From NCBI GenBank assembly GCA_963969595.1, contig OZ018408.1, positions 10,723,823 to 10,787,822 on the forward strand: a DNA stretch of 64,000 nucleotides, in the 5' to 3' direction. Positions 1-10,195 of the stretch are shown piece by piece; the stretch's first letter is position 1, and every line of letters starts with the position of its first letter. Source of the DNA: Neckera pumila. Lineage: Eukaryota; Streptophyta; Bryopsida; Hypnales; Neckeraceae. The position numbers were made by a program, and so were the translations under genes. The notes beneath the pieces were generated by a model. The model was not told the origin of the DNA. It did not search any database and saw only the letters and a list, made by a program, of their open reading frames with translations.

Positions 1-411
1 TCTAGGTGGGGTTGTATTGCATCATTTTTTTTGCCATTTGAATGAAATTTCAATGAGTGCCCAAAAAACAAAACAAAACAAAAGTTGTCTTATAAAAGTG
101 AATTAGATTTTGAATAATTTATAAATTCATTATTGTGCAATTAGGCGCAGTTACCTTAAGCCCAAGCCAACAGTGTTTTACCCCAAAGGCTAGATAGACT
201 TTAGACTAAAAAGAATCATAGACCAAAGTAGTCCATGAATTCATTTTTTTGCAAGCTTCAACTAAGAGCATCTTCATTAGGGCATGCCACACTGCCAATG
301 CCAATGGTTTGGTGAGCCCGCTTGGTTTTTTGAGACCCACCAATTGAAAGCAAAAAAAGAGAACTCCAACATGGCCCTGGAGCTCATCCAACTGCTTGCC
401 CATTTGCTTAA
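1..411. other. AT-rich non-coding stretch
   Basis: No gene is recognisable. A sequence beginning TAAGAGCATC near 265 resembles the end of the M-type MITEs seen at 15.5 kb and 24.4 kb, but a matching opposite end was not found. The only reading frames are short and lack family features. Confidence 0.5.
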
Positions 412-1054
412 CCCCTAAATGCCCAAGGCCTTTTTTGAACTTCTAAGAATTTGCTCTAAATTGAACAAAAAGCTAACATTTTGATAAATTGTATCAATTT
501 TTTATGAATTGTAACCATACAAATTCAAACTAGACATGTTAGAGGTCACATAGGAAAAGAAAACACATTAATATCACTTATGAATTGAAAGATTACAATG
601 TTTGAACATGAGGGTGTTAAAACTGCAAAAGTGACTTGAAGTCTTTCAATCCTCTTTTTACAAGCCAAATCTAAAAAGTTGGTCAACAAAAAAATATGAG
701 TTTAAAGGGCCTAACTTGCATAACTCCAATCAATTTACAGCTTTTCAAAATCTACTCAATAATTTTTTAAATGAATTTCGAATGTAATTTTTCCTCCAAG
801 ATCTAGTGTATTTGAGGCTCATTTCCACGAGCCCTCAAGATTATAGAAAGTCAAGATTGCAATGGATACTCTTGCACAAATTCTTGAATAGAAAAATCAT
901 AATCATTCATTTTCAAAATCAGATTTTTGAGCCTAAAACTAGACTTCAAAAAAAATTCAAAAACATAAATTACTAGAAATGGCAACTTGGTTAGGTTTTA
1001 TTTAACTTTAAAGTTGTGTTGACACCAAAATTTGGTGCCTCGGGCATTTAGGGG
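412..1054 (-). mobile_element. TTAA-flanked MITE, family D copy 1
   Basis: A 643-bp non-coding element lies between TTAA at 408-411 and TTAA at 1055-1058. Its ends are inverted repeats: CCCCTAAATGCCCAAGGC on the left and the complement of CCCCTAAATGCCCGAGGC on the right. It is in the opposite orientation to copies D2, D3 and D4, sharing with them the segments around the A/T-rich core. TTAA target duplication plus a CCC terminus is the piggyBac hallmark. No transposase frame is present, so it is non-autonomous. Confidence 0.8.
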
Positions 1055-1058
1055 TTAA

Positions 1059-1490
1059 AGTACAAGAGCAAATCGTACCATATCATCTTGGCATCCCAAA
1101 TGAGCAATATTAGTGATTAATCATGGATCACTTAGTTCTATTCTGCAATGGATCTGCTAAGTTAAGTTTTATAATGTCTTTTGCTTCAATAATGAAATCC
1201 TTAATTATATTTTCCTTCAACATCTTAAATAAATAAATAAAAACCCAAGATCCACATTTGGCTGCTGGCTAGCTTGACATTTTTTTTGACAGCCAGGTAG
1301 GCATTTTGATCTTATATGCTCAAAGATTCATTTGGATAAGCAATAATGGTAAGTACTTTGCAAATTGTGCCGCAAGGGGACATCTATTACAGTAAGTTAC
1401 AGTAGCAGAACTGAAAGTGAGCTATCCTTCTTTTGTTGCTTGCCCCTCCCAGGCCGCTTGCGACTGGGGTCTTGTTCCTTTTTCTTGCAG
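1059..1490. other. Non-coding, nothing recognised
   Basis: AT-rich sequence without a credible gene or clear repeat boundary. Confidence 0.5.
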
Positions 1491-1893
1491 TAAGGTAGAG
1501 CCACACATAACCGACCAAATAAGGAATTCCAACATGATTTGGAGTACTGAAGGCAAAACAAATATTTTTGAGAGGTACATCGATAGAAATGACAAGGATT
1601 GCAAAAAATTTGGTAATTTTATTGCTTGAATTGAAATTACTAGGAATTTTGGAAGGCAAAAAGTGCTCCGGACCCATGACAAACATCTAGACTCTTCCAA
1701 TTCCGATCATTCAATAACTTTCTTCCTCCTTATAATTTCCTACTTTTGTTCTCACAACTTAGTACATGTATCATGTACTTATTAGTTCCAACCTTGAAAA
1801 AGAAAAAAAGAAAACATTCTAAACTTGGTCAAAAATATGTGCACCTATAGATTGGGAATGGACCACTAGTCGGGAATGGGTGGCTCTACCTTA
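1491..1893. mobile_element. TAAGGTA-type MITE H0
   Basis: A 403-bp segment is bounded by a perfect 14-bp inverted repeat: TAAGGTAGAGCCAC on the left and GTGGCTCTACCTTA on the right. The interior is non-coding. Several other elements in the window share the TAAGGTA terminus but have different interiors. No convincing target-site duplication was found, so the superfamily is not assigned. Confidence 0.65.
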
Positions 1894-2670
1894 AAGGTCA
1901 ACCTTTATTTGTATTGAAAAAAAAAGAAAAAAGTGAGTTATCCTTTTGATTTTCACTGTTGTTAAAACACGTAAAAGAGAGTGTGCATTGTGCAACTGAT
2001 AAAAGCCAAATTCTTTGTTGAAGAGCTGAAGAAGAACTCCAACTCATCTTTGGAATTGTACTTTGTGCTCCAAATCTTTTGTACTGTACAGTACTGTATG
2101 GTGAAAGTTGACAAAATGAATTTTGAGAGAGAATTAAGCCTATATATGATGATGTGAACTTGCTGAAAAATACCTCACCTCTTGCACTAGAATTTCTAGT
2201 TTATGTGTTCATAGGAAAGCGGCTGATCAATTTGGGTATTTTACATGGAGTACAAATGATAAATTTGGTCAGTCCATCCGTGCCACGTCACAATCAAATA
2301 ATAATGATAGCCATTCATATAAAGTTAGCATTATCCCCGGGAGGAGGCATCTATAATAAGCTTAAGTTAAGAAGTTAAATTAAGTTCGTTCTAGTCTTGG
2401 GGAGCCCATCTGAAAGGCATCTGACGGCACAATAGCTGCATTGGAGGGGAGCGGTGATGACGTGGAACTACAGTCGGTCCCGCCATTGTGGTGGCAATGC
2501 CAGAGTGGCATGCAAGGGCCAAATCTGCTTACTGGCTGGTTAGTTGAAGGCCACTTTGGACTTTGGACTTTGGGATTCAAAAAGTGTCTGCGCGAACGCC
2601 ATCCCGGGCAAGAAAATTTTAGGGACTCCATTAGGAAAAGTCTGATGCTCCTCATGTTGAGTTCATTGGT
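1894..2670. other. Non-coding, slightly GC-richer at 2390-2700
   Basis: Short frames occur on both strands at 2380-2707 but none has a recognisable domain, and they overlap each other antisense. Treated as non-coding. Confidence 0.45.
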
Positions 2671-2938
2671 TGAGGTAGTCCGCTTTTGTGGTGGTGGTGG
2701 GGAGTAAAACTACTCGAAACCATTTTCAGTAAATTTCCGGAAGAAGAAAAATGAAATTGGCATCCAACCCAAGTCATTTCATATTTTTTGGACCTTCGTG
2801 GAATTAGTTACAAATTTGTGAAGTTGAAACACAATGGTCACTAAAAGCAAGGACCTCCTTAGATGTATATTATTGATACATTGAAGAAAGAAAAATGTAC
2901 CTTTGTGTTAGTGGTCGCTTTCAGAGTTTCCTATCTTA
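2671..2938. mobile_element. Family G MITE, copy 1
   Basis: The core from about 2710 to 2905 matches other G copies at 20.1, 47.8 and 54.1 kb. They share a run reading AATTGGCATCCAACCCAAGT, then a TTTTTTGGACC stretch, then a segment with ACATTGAAGAAAG. The right end reads CTATCTTA; the left end (TGAGGTAG) is a degraded TAAGGTAG. Non-coding. Confidence 0.6.
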
Positions 2939-3089
2939 GTCACAATTTGGTATTCATTGTTTACTCACAATTTGATGTTGATTGTTTATCCCATCTTTGA
3001 ACCAATCACAATTATATGGGTGTTTGAAAACAAAAAGTAAGTTTATCATTTATTACAAAAATTTGTTATTCCTAGAAGGATTCCTTGAT

Positions 3090-3280
3090 ACAAAGTGTTT
3101 GATGGATGATAATGAATCCTTCTATGTGGGATAGAAGTACAAATGTTCATCCTTGGAATTTGGGTGAGTAGTTTGACCTCCAATGAATGTTGTTGGGTTT
3201 CTGTAAACAAATGATTCACATAGTATCAAAAGGCTAATTTTCACAATGACCAAGCCCGTCTTTCTAGGATTAATGGGATT
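3090..3280 (+). repeat. Dispersed repeat S, copy 1
   Basis: Contains the block GGATAGAAGTACAAATGTTC followed by CATCCTTGGAATTT and, later, TTTGACCTCCAATGA. The same ordered blocks recur at 16.93-17.11 kb and 37.19-37.33 kb, and inverted near 53.80-53.95 kb. Function and superfamily are unknown. It may be the left part of family C-like elements, because at 16.9 kb it directly follows a TTAACCGTAGAAGGACG end. Confidence 0.55.
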
Positions 3281-3398
3281 AACTTTGAAAGGGCAAGACC
3301 TACCACTCAAGGAATTTTGCCAAATATGATCTAATTTTTTGAACCAATGGGTACATTCTTCATTTCTGTAAAAATCTAGAAAGTCATCTATCAACTAA

Positions 3399-3844
3399 TA
3401 AGGTGAAAGACCCCATTGCGGTCAAATGGCCCATGATGGACACCTCATGACCCCATAGTGGTTTTTCATACCACAATCAATGCCTTACATGGTAGTTATA
3501 GAGTAATTAGTGACCTCAACAAGTACTTCCAACTTTTTAGTGTAAAATTCTTTGTAAATTTTTTTTTTTTAAGGTTTTCCATGTTTGAAAATGTTGTGAC
3601 TACATTGGGTAGGAAGATGATCATATTGGATTTAGATTTTGTTGGTCATGAGGTGGCCTATAGACCCCTATAGGCTGATCACTTCAAAAATTCAGAACTA
3701 ATTCATAATTGGTCCAATAAATATAGTTTCAAATGTCCTCACTGTCTCTCACACTTATCTTTGTGTGGGAAAAAATTTGAAAAATTTCAGCAATGGCTCG
3801 AGGGTAGACTCCAAAGTTTGACCACAATGGGCTGGTTTACCTTA
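3399..3844 (+). mobile_element. Family J MITE, copy 1
   Basis: A 446-bp element runs from TAAGGTGAAAGACCCCATTG to CAATGGGCTGGTTTACCTTA, so its termini are imperfect inverted repeats of the TAAGGTA type. The interior matches J copies at 40.3-41.16, 43.2-44.09 and (inverted) 49.28-50.55 kb. It carries no coding capacity. Confidence 0.65.
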
Positions 3845-4354
3845 TTGGTCTCAGCATGCACCCCATCCAATTATTGATTTCTTCAGGTTTACATTTTCAG
3901 TTTCATTTTAAAGAAAAATATGGTCCTTTGTTATTATGAGAACTTGAATGAATTCAATGATAAATATCAATCAGGTTTGACCTTACATGTTATTTCTCCT
4001 TATCATAATCTTTTTTTGGAGTATCTGTCACGAAAAGTTGCAAAAAACACACATCACAAACACAGATGTGAGTCTGACAAAACTTCAACAAAAGTTGGAA
4101 ATTGTTTTGTCCCCAATTGTACAGTAAACAAGACTTCTTTTCAGTTACTGCGACTGAGAAATTCAGACAGGGAAAAGAGAGCACTCAATCTCTGCTTTAG
4201 CTTAGGTCCAGCACCAATCAACAGACCTCTTGAAAACACAATTAATTAAGCATTGTAACAACCTTTCAAGGCTCGGACCACAAAAAGCCAAGCCAAGAAG
4301 TAGTTATGATACACCCGGATCTGTAAAGAGAAGGGAGAACAATGATGATGGCTT
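3845..4354. other. Intergenic, 3' of the dioxygenase gene
   Basis: AT-rich; no gene or clear repeat recognised. The frame at 3920-4249 has no family features. Confidence 0.45.
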
Positions 4355-4969
4355 TTTATTCAAAAAATGGGATCAACCCAAGCTGATGATTCTCCATGTA
4401 CAGCCCACTTGAGAAAATATATCTATCTTACAAGGGATCCTCTGCTACTGCCTCTTCTTCTTCTCATAATACACAGCCTAAGTTACACCCTGGCCTGCCT
4501 CCAGTGAGGCCTCAACAATGCTTTGAACAGAATGAGTATGCCCACTCTCAAAGTGCTATTCCGCTCAAAAATATACAAATGCTCTAGATTAGTACCATAT
4601 GCCCAACTCTTTCCAAAGGGACAATGTTCTCAATCAAGTTGAAATTTTGAGCTCTGATCATTCTGGAGAATCCATTGCACATTTTTTTCTCCAGCCGAGT
4701 AGAGGATCTCTGATAAGCTCCGACCTCAACAAGACTCGGCTAATCAAATCATGTTTTGCATTTGGTTTTGCGCTTGGTTCCTGTTGGTCATTTGTTCAGA
4801 ACCTTAAAACTGAATTGGTTTTAGGGTCAGGAACATGCGTTGTAATGTACCCACAATTGGCACGGCCTCCCTCCTCTTTACTCTGGTGGGATGGAGGCAC
4901 AAATGCGAGCTCTCATGAGATAAGAAGAACTCTTTGGGAGTAGTTTGTGGCTTTGTGCCATATCATCCA
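4355..4969 (-). other. Presumed 3' UTR of the dioxygenase gene
   Basis: Directly downstream of the stop codon on the minus strand. Base composition is more balanced than the flanking AT-rich DNA, and an AATAAA signal on the minus strand sits at 4360-4355. Short plus-strand frames here are taken as shadows. Extent is inferred; no transcript data are available. Confidence 0.4.
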
Positions 4970-7015
4970 TCATCTCAAAAGGAATCTCTCATGTCGCTCA
5001 CCACCAGTTGCAGGGTGAAACTTGTATGCGTTGGAGAGGTACTCCAACCATGTGAAAGGGCGGTACTTCTGAGGCCGCTCGGCTGTTATGAGCTCCTGGG
5101 GAGCTTCCACTGTTGCACTAAGAGGCGGGTTCAGAAAGCAGGCCAGCGATAACCGCTTGGAAGTTGCATTCACAGCTGCTCGGTGCAAAACACTCTTGTA
5201 CCTTGTATTGCTCAACACCTGCACCCAGTTTTAAACAGCTTAGATTACAATCACACACACACACAGACAAAAAAAAATCTCAACCTGCAAGAGCCCAAGG
5301 TGGCCAAAAGTGGCCACTTCCATATGCGAAGGAGTGGAAATGAATCATTTAAAGCTTCAAAACAAGCAACAGAATTTATCAACAGAACAAATAGACCATA
5401 CCCTACAATTTCAATCGATAAACATATGTTTTGCAAGCTACAATAATCGAATACTAACTTTCAAACTTGACTTTCCATTTTCAGCTAGCAGTCGATTATT
5501 GTAGCTTGCAAAACATATGTTTATCGCTCGAAATTGTAGGCTATGGTCTATTTGTTCTGTTGATACATTCTGTTTCTTGTTTTGAAGCTTCAAATGATTC
5601 ATTTCAACTCCTTTGCATATGGAAGTGGCCACTTTCCGAGAGTCGTGCACTTTGGGGTTTCGAAAGTGGTACTCCAAGTGCACCAGAATGGAAACGAAGT
5701 GCGCTAGAAAAACACAGGGATTGGGAGCGTACCTGGAAGAGATCCCCGATGTTGACGACGAAGCAATCAGGTCGGGGCTTGACGGTGATCCACTCGTCGT
5801 CGATCTGCACCTGCAGTCCGGCCACTTCGTCCTGGTGCAGAATGGTGAGCAGATGCGGGTCGGTGTGCGCGCGCAACCCGATGGCGAGCTCCGGTTGCGG
5901 ACATGGCGGGTACAGATTGAACCGCATCGACATCATGCGCTCGTCCTCCACATAGTGATTGAACCGGTCTCGTTCCAATCCCAGACCCTCCGTCAGAAGC
6001 TCAAGAAGTTCCCGCGCCAGTTTCTCAATCTCCGCCATGTACTCTTCCACCGTGGAACTGCAACGGAGACGAAAAACAACAACAGCAATCAGAACAGAAA
6101 AATCGGAGCGACATAAAAAATTCCCATCGTTTCTTAACCCCGCCTCCGTGTCCAACTCCTGAAACTCCTCTATTCTTAGTGGGCCTTCAATGAGCATCCT
6201 TTTGGTGGAAGGATGAGTATCTATGGCCACTGATCTTTGAATGGACACGAAGCTCCCTGATATCAATAGTAGCCTACAACCTCCGACTCTGAATGATTGC
6301 ACACGGATGACAGAAGTTTGATTTGAGGAGAGTCTGGTTTAAACTACTGAAAGTGCTCTCTACCAAAATATATCACCCTGCTTTGGAGGTTTGAGGTCTC
6401 CTCGAAATTTTGGAAAACAGGGGAATTTAATTAGGGGTACCTGAACTTGGCGGGATCGGCTTCGGAGAAGAGCTTGGCGGAAAACTCCCGGATGTTGGAG
6501 GTGGGGTGCAGTTGCATGTGGAAGCTTTCAGCCCAGTGCATGACGGTTTGATTGACCCAGGTGTTAGCCCCATAGCCAAACGAGGTTCCTGGCGGGCGAT
6601 GCACGCGCTCCTTGACTTCCAGCGGCAGCTCGAACATCTCATGCGCCTCCCGCTCGCAGCGCTCGATCAGCGCCTGATCGACGCCGTGGTGGAGCACCTG
6701 GAAGAAGCCGAAGCGCTCGCACGCGTCCGCAATGGAGGACACGAGCGCGGCTCGCGCGGCCGGGTCGCCCCCGGGCGAGCGCAGGGGCGCCAGGTCCACG
6801 ACGGGGATTTCGTCGTCGCCAGCGCTGCTGCTAGCGGGCTCCAGTGTGGGCCGGTGATGCTCCCTGTGGTCCACGAACATGGAAGGCAGCGGGGAGGAGT
6901 TTTGCAGCAGCGCCGTGAGCAGGCTGGCGTTTCGGAGCGTGGAGTTCGCGTTCGCGAGCACCGCGGTCGGATCCGTCGAATTGTGACGGGAGGACGAGAG
7001 TCGGTGGGCCGCCAT
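4970..7015 (-). CDS. 2-oxoglutarate/Fe(II)-dependent dioxygenase, gibberellin-oxidase-like (3 exons)
   Basis: Exon 1 is complement(6441..7015), exon 2 complement(5733..6057) and exon 3 complement(4970..5218); together they encode 382 residues. Both introns are GT-AG (donors CAG|GTACC and CAG|GTACG; acceptors TGCAG|TTC and TGCAG|GTG). The start is the first in-frame ATG (MAAHRLSSS), with G at -3 and +4. The N-terminal domain has DEIPVVDLAPL and ACERFGFFQVLHHGVD, typical of plant dioxygenases. The catalytic core has MRFNLYPPCP (about 236-245), iron ligands H256 and D258 in RAHTD, distal H312 in VLHRAAVN, and the 2-oxoglutarate-binding R322-x-S324. The C-terminus carries YRPFTWLEYL, a form I associate with GA2- and GA3-oxidases. 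The GA20-oxidase LPWKET motif is absent at the expected place (MHWAESF instead). Length and intron layout fit gibberellin oxidases, cytosolic enzymes that make or inactivate gibberellins. Substrate class cannot be fixed from sequence; a related dioxygenase on another diterpenoid or phenolic substrate is possible. Confidence 0.93.
5219..5732 (-). other. Intron 2 of the dioxygenase gene
   Basis: 514 bp, phase 0, GT-AG. It interrupts the gene between the conserved NIGDLFQ and VLSNTRYKS segments, a common intron position in this enzyme family. Much of it is occupied by the inverted repeat described separately. Confidence 0.9.
5293..5656. repeat. Intronic long hairpin (foldback element)
   Basis: Arms at 5307-5450 and 5492-5635 are each 144 bp and differ at 8 positions by my count (about 94% identity as inverted copies). 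The innermost 35 bp are perfectly complementary. The loop is 41 bp. Weaker complementarity extends outwards to 5293 and 5656 with a small gap. Transcription of the gene would yield a long stem-loop inside the excised intron. The high arm identity suggests a recent foldback/MITE insertion or a young small-RNA locus. Confidence 0.85.
6058..6440 (-). other. Intron 1 of the dioxygenase gene
   Basis: 383 bp, phase 2 (the split codon is AG/T, serine), GT-AG. Splicing gives the expected junction AKF-S-STVEEYM seen in gibberellin-oxidase-like proteins. No repeat was recognised inside. Confidence 0.9.
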
Positions 7016-7620
7016 TCCCAAACCTTTCACGCCTTTCCCTAATTCACACCGTCCACAATTAAACCCCACCCACACGTACGTACCCAGCACACCGAATTCG
7101 ATCTCTCTCCAAAACAATAAGGTATCCCCAAACAATGCTAGCTACCAATCCCCGTCGCGCTCTCTATCTCCATTGTGTCAAACACTAGCTACCTCTCCGA
7201 TCCGCTACCTCTCCACTCCCTCTCCAACCAACAGCGACGACACCAAGCTTGCTTGCGTGCGTGCGTGCGTACGTGTAGACTTTCACTCCACGATTGCAGC
7301 CCCAACAACAGCAGAGCTCGCGATCGAACCCGACGAGGCACCAGTTAGCGCTGAATTATGGCGTCCGTCCCGTATGGCGTGAACCGGCCACTCAACAAAC
7401 TCCGGAAGCTCATAGGCCGCGAGTGGGACAACCCACACTCGGTGAGTGGCATCCAGGCCGACCAAGACCCGTTCAGCTGTCGTGGATGCCGCAGCTGCTG
7501 CAGCTCGCCCACCCAGGCAAACTGTTCCCGCAATGCTGGCGCCCCCAACTCAACATTCACTGTTGCTGCATCCCACGGGCGCCGGCAGCAGCAGTCATCC
7601 ACATGCATCCCATGCACACT

Positions 7621-7653
7621 CCCACCACCACCACCACCACCACCACCAGCAAG
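7621..7653. repeat. (CAC)n microsatellite
   Basis: About ten CAC/CCA triplets in a row, producing poly-His/Pro/Trp in the overlapping frames; a simple repeat rather than coding. Confidence 0.85.
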
Positions 7654-7799
7654 AGCTGGTTCGCTCGAAATCAGTGCAATCTCTCTCGCTCCGAACTGAC
7701 TGAGCTCGGAACTGATGAATGCGCCAGGGCACTAGAGCAACATCAACATGAATTGATGAGGACTGATGCGCGCGTGATGTATGGGAATGAAATGAATTG

Positions 7800-7840
7800 A
7801 CTGGAGTGGAATGGAATCGAATGGAATGGAATGGAATGGG
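7800..7840. repeat. GGAAT pentamer repeat
   Basis: Repeated GGAAT/GAATG units, resembling minisatellite-like simple sequence, in the putative leader. Confidence 0.75.
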
Positions 7841-7880
7841 GGGATATAAGTTCCATGACTGGCGTGAGAGGAGGAGACGC

Positions 7881-7890
7881 ATTTATAAAG
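7881..7890 (-). promoter_or_regulatory. Possible TATA box
   Basis: The minus strand reads CTTTATAAAT, a good TATA match pointing towards the dioxygenase gene about 870 bp away. The site also reads TATAAAG on the plus strand, so direction is ambiguous. A transcription start near 7850 is an inference. Confidence 0.3.
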
Positions 7891-8110
7891 ACACAGGCAG
7901 GGCTCCGGCGACACCGCAGCAGTTCCCGTCGTCCCCAGCCAGTGCGCCCGCTTTTCGCCTGTTGCCTCTTTTGCCCACAACCCTGGTCTACGTTCTATTA
8001 TTACTATCGGCTTAGTTGAGCATCTCTAGCCTGGTCGACCGTGCCTCCCGGATGGACTGATCCTCCGTCACGCCCTGGCTGTTGTGGGCCTGGTCCTTCA
8101 GTTTGCTTGG

Positions 8111-8782
8111 GCAGTTGGGCTTGCTCTGAACTTCACCTCGGTGGCAACCAGTTCTTTTTGTTTCTTTTGGCTTTCTGGTGCCAGATTGCTCAAGGAAAAA
8201 TCATTTGGCTACAAAATGACAACAAACAAGCAGTGCAGTTTTTTGCTAGATATTTTTTAATTAAAAAAAAATCTTGGATGAAATCACCAAATTGTGGATG
8301 AATGCTGAAATTTGGAGCACCACAATAAGATTTTATATTGCCATTTTGGCACTTCATAAAAAATGAAAAAAAGAAGAAGCCTTGGTGGCAATGTTTGGGG
8401 GAAAAAAATCAATACGAGTTAGCCAATTGAAAATGAGAAGGAAAAAAAAAAAGAAAAAAAGAGTTGAATTTTAAAAACACAAAAGAAACAAGGAAAAAAA
8501 TGTTTTATTTCATAGTAAAATAGGGAAAAGAACTGGATCGGATATGTGGGAAAAAAAATGGTTGAATATGAGAACTGAAGGAAAATAAATGGTAAAGCTC
8601 AAAAAAATCTCAAATAGTGTTTGGTAGAAGTGGAATTTGACCACCTCCAGGTAAAGTATCATGGGGTGGTTGAAATAGATTTAGCAATCCATAGTAGGTT
8701 TTGGCTAGTGGTAGACCCCATCTCGTCATGGGGAGCCTTAAATTTTTCAACAAGCAAATAAGTGTAATAAATTGTCCCCCGT
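8111..8782. other. AT-rich intergenic DNA with A-tracts
   Basis: Many poly-A runs of 6-10; no gene or structured repeat recognised. Confidence 0.5.
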
Positions 8783-9330
8783 TGTACAGTGGCCTTACCA
8801 CCAAGATACGTGATTTTGCCTTAGCTTTGAAAAGAAATATCTCTTCATTGTAATTAGGTTTTTACAAAGGGATTGTACCAGCATGCTCACATCTATGAAG
8901 CTAGTTATAGCAAGAAGAGAAACTGCAAAAATCTAATTATAGTAAAAAAATATTTATTTTCAAAGTGAGGGCAAAATCGTGCCAAAATGGAAATCTCTCT
9001 CAAGGGAACTGTGAAATTTTTTTGCAGATGCTTGTTGAAGGAAAGATGTGCATATGGAGGTTTCCTACATATCTATGCAATTGAATTCAAAATATTCATC
9101 ACCAATGTTCTTCAATGAATTTTTGTATAAAGCCATGAAAATTAATTAAAAAATTCACCAAAAATAGAGTTTTGTTTTTTTGAAACTGAAATTTGGTATG
9201 GTTGACTAGGATTATACAAGATATCAATGTTAATTCCGCAAAAGAAAAAATGTCAACTATATTTTACATTCTGCTAAGAAAAATGATTGTCCAAACTAAC
9301 ATCACTTTTCTTTTTGGTAGGCCACTATAC
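8783..9330. mobile_element. Composite foldback 1, hairpin I (internally deleted)
   Basis: The left end TACAGTGGCCTTACC and right end GGTAGGCCACTATA are inverted. The core near 8835-8990 has inverted copies of an ATATCTCTTCATTGTAATTAG-like segment. Most of the left arm is missing, so the hairpin is lopsided. The right arm (9040-9320) matches the right arm of hairpin I in composite 2 (about 18240-18556). Confidence 0.65.
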
Positions 9331-10195
9331 AATGGCCTTCAACAAAGGTTGGTGCCCCCTATTTAGACCCTTCAATTTTCTTGGCATTACTCATAATGTG
9401 ATTGTCATTTCTTGTTTCCATCAATCAACATTCATATCTAACACAATCCCCCTCAAGCATACCAAATTTTCAGTTTCAATAAAATAAGGCTTCACCCTTT
9501 TGGTGAATTTTTTAATTTTCTTTTATGATTTTATATGAAAATTCATGATGAGTTTTTTAAATTTGATTGTGGAGGTATGTAGGAAACATCCATATGCACA
9601 TCTTTCTTTCAATAAGCATCTCCAAAAAAGTTTCACAATTCCTTCAATAGAGCTGCAATGGGGGCATGAATAGTACCCAAGTTTTTGAAAATTTATATCT
9701 CTTTATTGTAATTAGATTTTGATAAAGTAATTGTACCATCAAGCTCAAAGGCACAAAATTATTTACAATGTGAGGGGCAAAAAACAAAATATAACTACAA
9801 TAAAGAGACAAATTTTCAAAAAATTAGATACTATTCAAGCCCCCTTGCGGCTTCTACTGAGGGAATTGTGAAACTTTTTTGGAGATGCTTGTTGAAAGAA
9901 AGATGTGCTTATGGATGTTTCCTATGTACCTTTGCAATCAAATATAAAAAACTCAACATTAATGTTTTTCTATGAATTTTCAAATAAAATCATAAAAATA
10001 AAAAATAAAAAATCACCAAAAATGGAAACTTTGGTTTATTGAAATTGAAAAATTTGGTGTGCTTGAGGGGGATTGTGTTAGATACAAATGTTGATTGATG
10101 AAAATAAGAAATGTCAATCACATTATGGAGTAATGCCAAGAAAACTGAAGGATCTAAACAGGGGCCATCAACCTTTGTTGTAGACCACTGTAGAG
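9322..10195. mobile_element. Composite foldback 1, hairpin II
   Basis: About 870 bp, almost entirely an inverted repeat. The left arm begins CCACTATACAATGGCC and contains CAACAAAGGTTGGTGCCCCC; the right arm ends with the complement around 10160-10195. The centre near 9700-9810 is a shorter AT-rich hairpin. It shares its left terminus with the right terminus of hairpin I. Homologous in both arms to 18562-19440. The short frames inside are not credible genes. Confidence 0.75.

Larger units (their letters stand above)
7016..7880 (-). promoter_or_regulatory. Presumed 5' leader of the dioxygenase gene
   Basis: GC-rich, transcript-like sequence upstream of the ATG, sharply different from the AT-rich DNA beyond about 8.2 kb. 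It includes a GTGC/GCGT repeat at about 7255-7272, a (CAC)n run at about 7621-7650 and GGAAT pentamers at 7807-7838. Several upstream ATGs exist on the minus strand (complements of CAT at 7602, 7606 and 7611), so translation control or an unseen leader intron is possible. Overlapping short frames on both strands here look like compositional artefacts. Confidence 0.4.

Noticed and set aside
5310..5683. Matching short proteins on both strands in intron 2
   Set aside because: They are the two arms of one inverted repeat, not paralogous genes.
5467..6116. Plus-strand frames of 162 and 167 codons
   Set aside because: Antisense to exon 2 and to the intron 2 hairpin; no conserved features.
6506..7042. 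178-codon plus-strand frame
   Set aside because: It is the antisense shadow of exon 1 of the dioxygenase gene; the minus strand carries the conserved motifs.
7294..7800. 168-codon plus-strand frame with poly-Pro/poly-Thr
   Set aside because: Runs through the (CAC)n microsatellite in the leader, with overlapping open frames in other phases; a composition effect.
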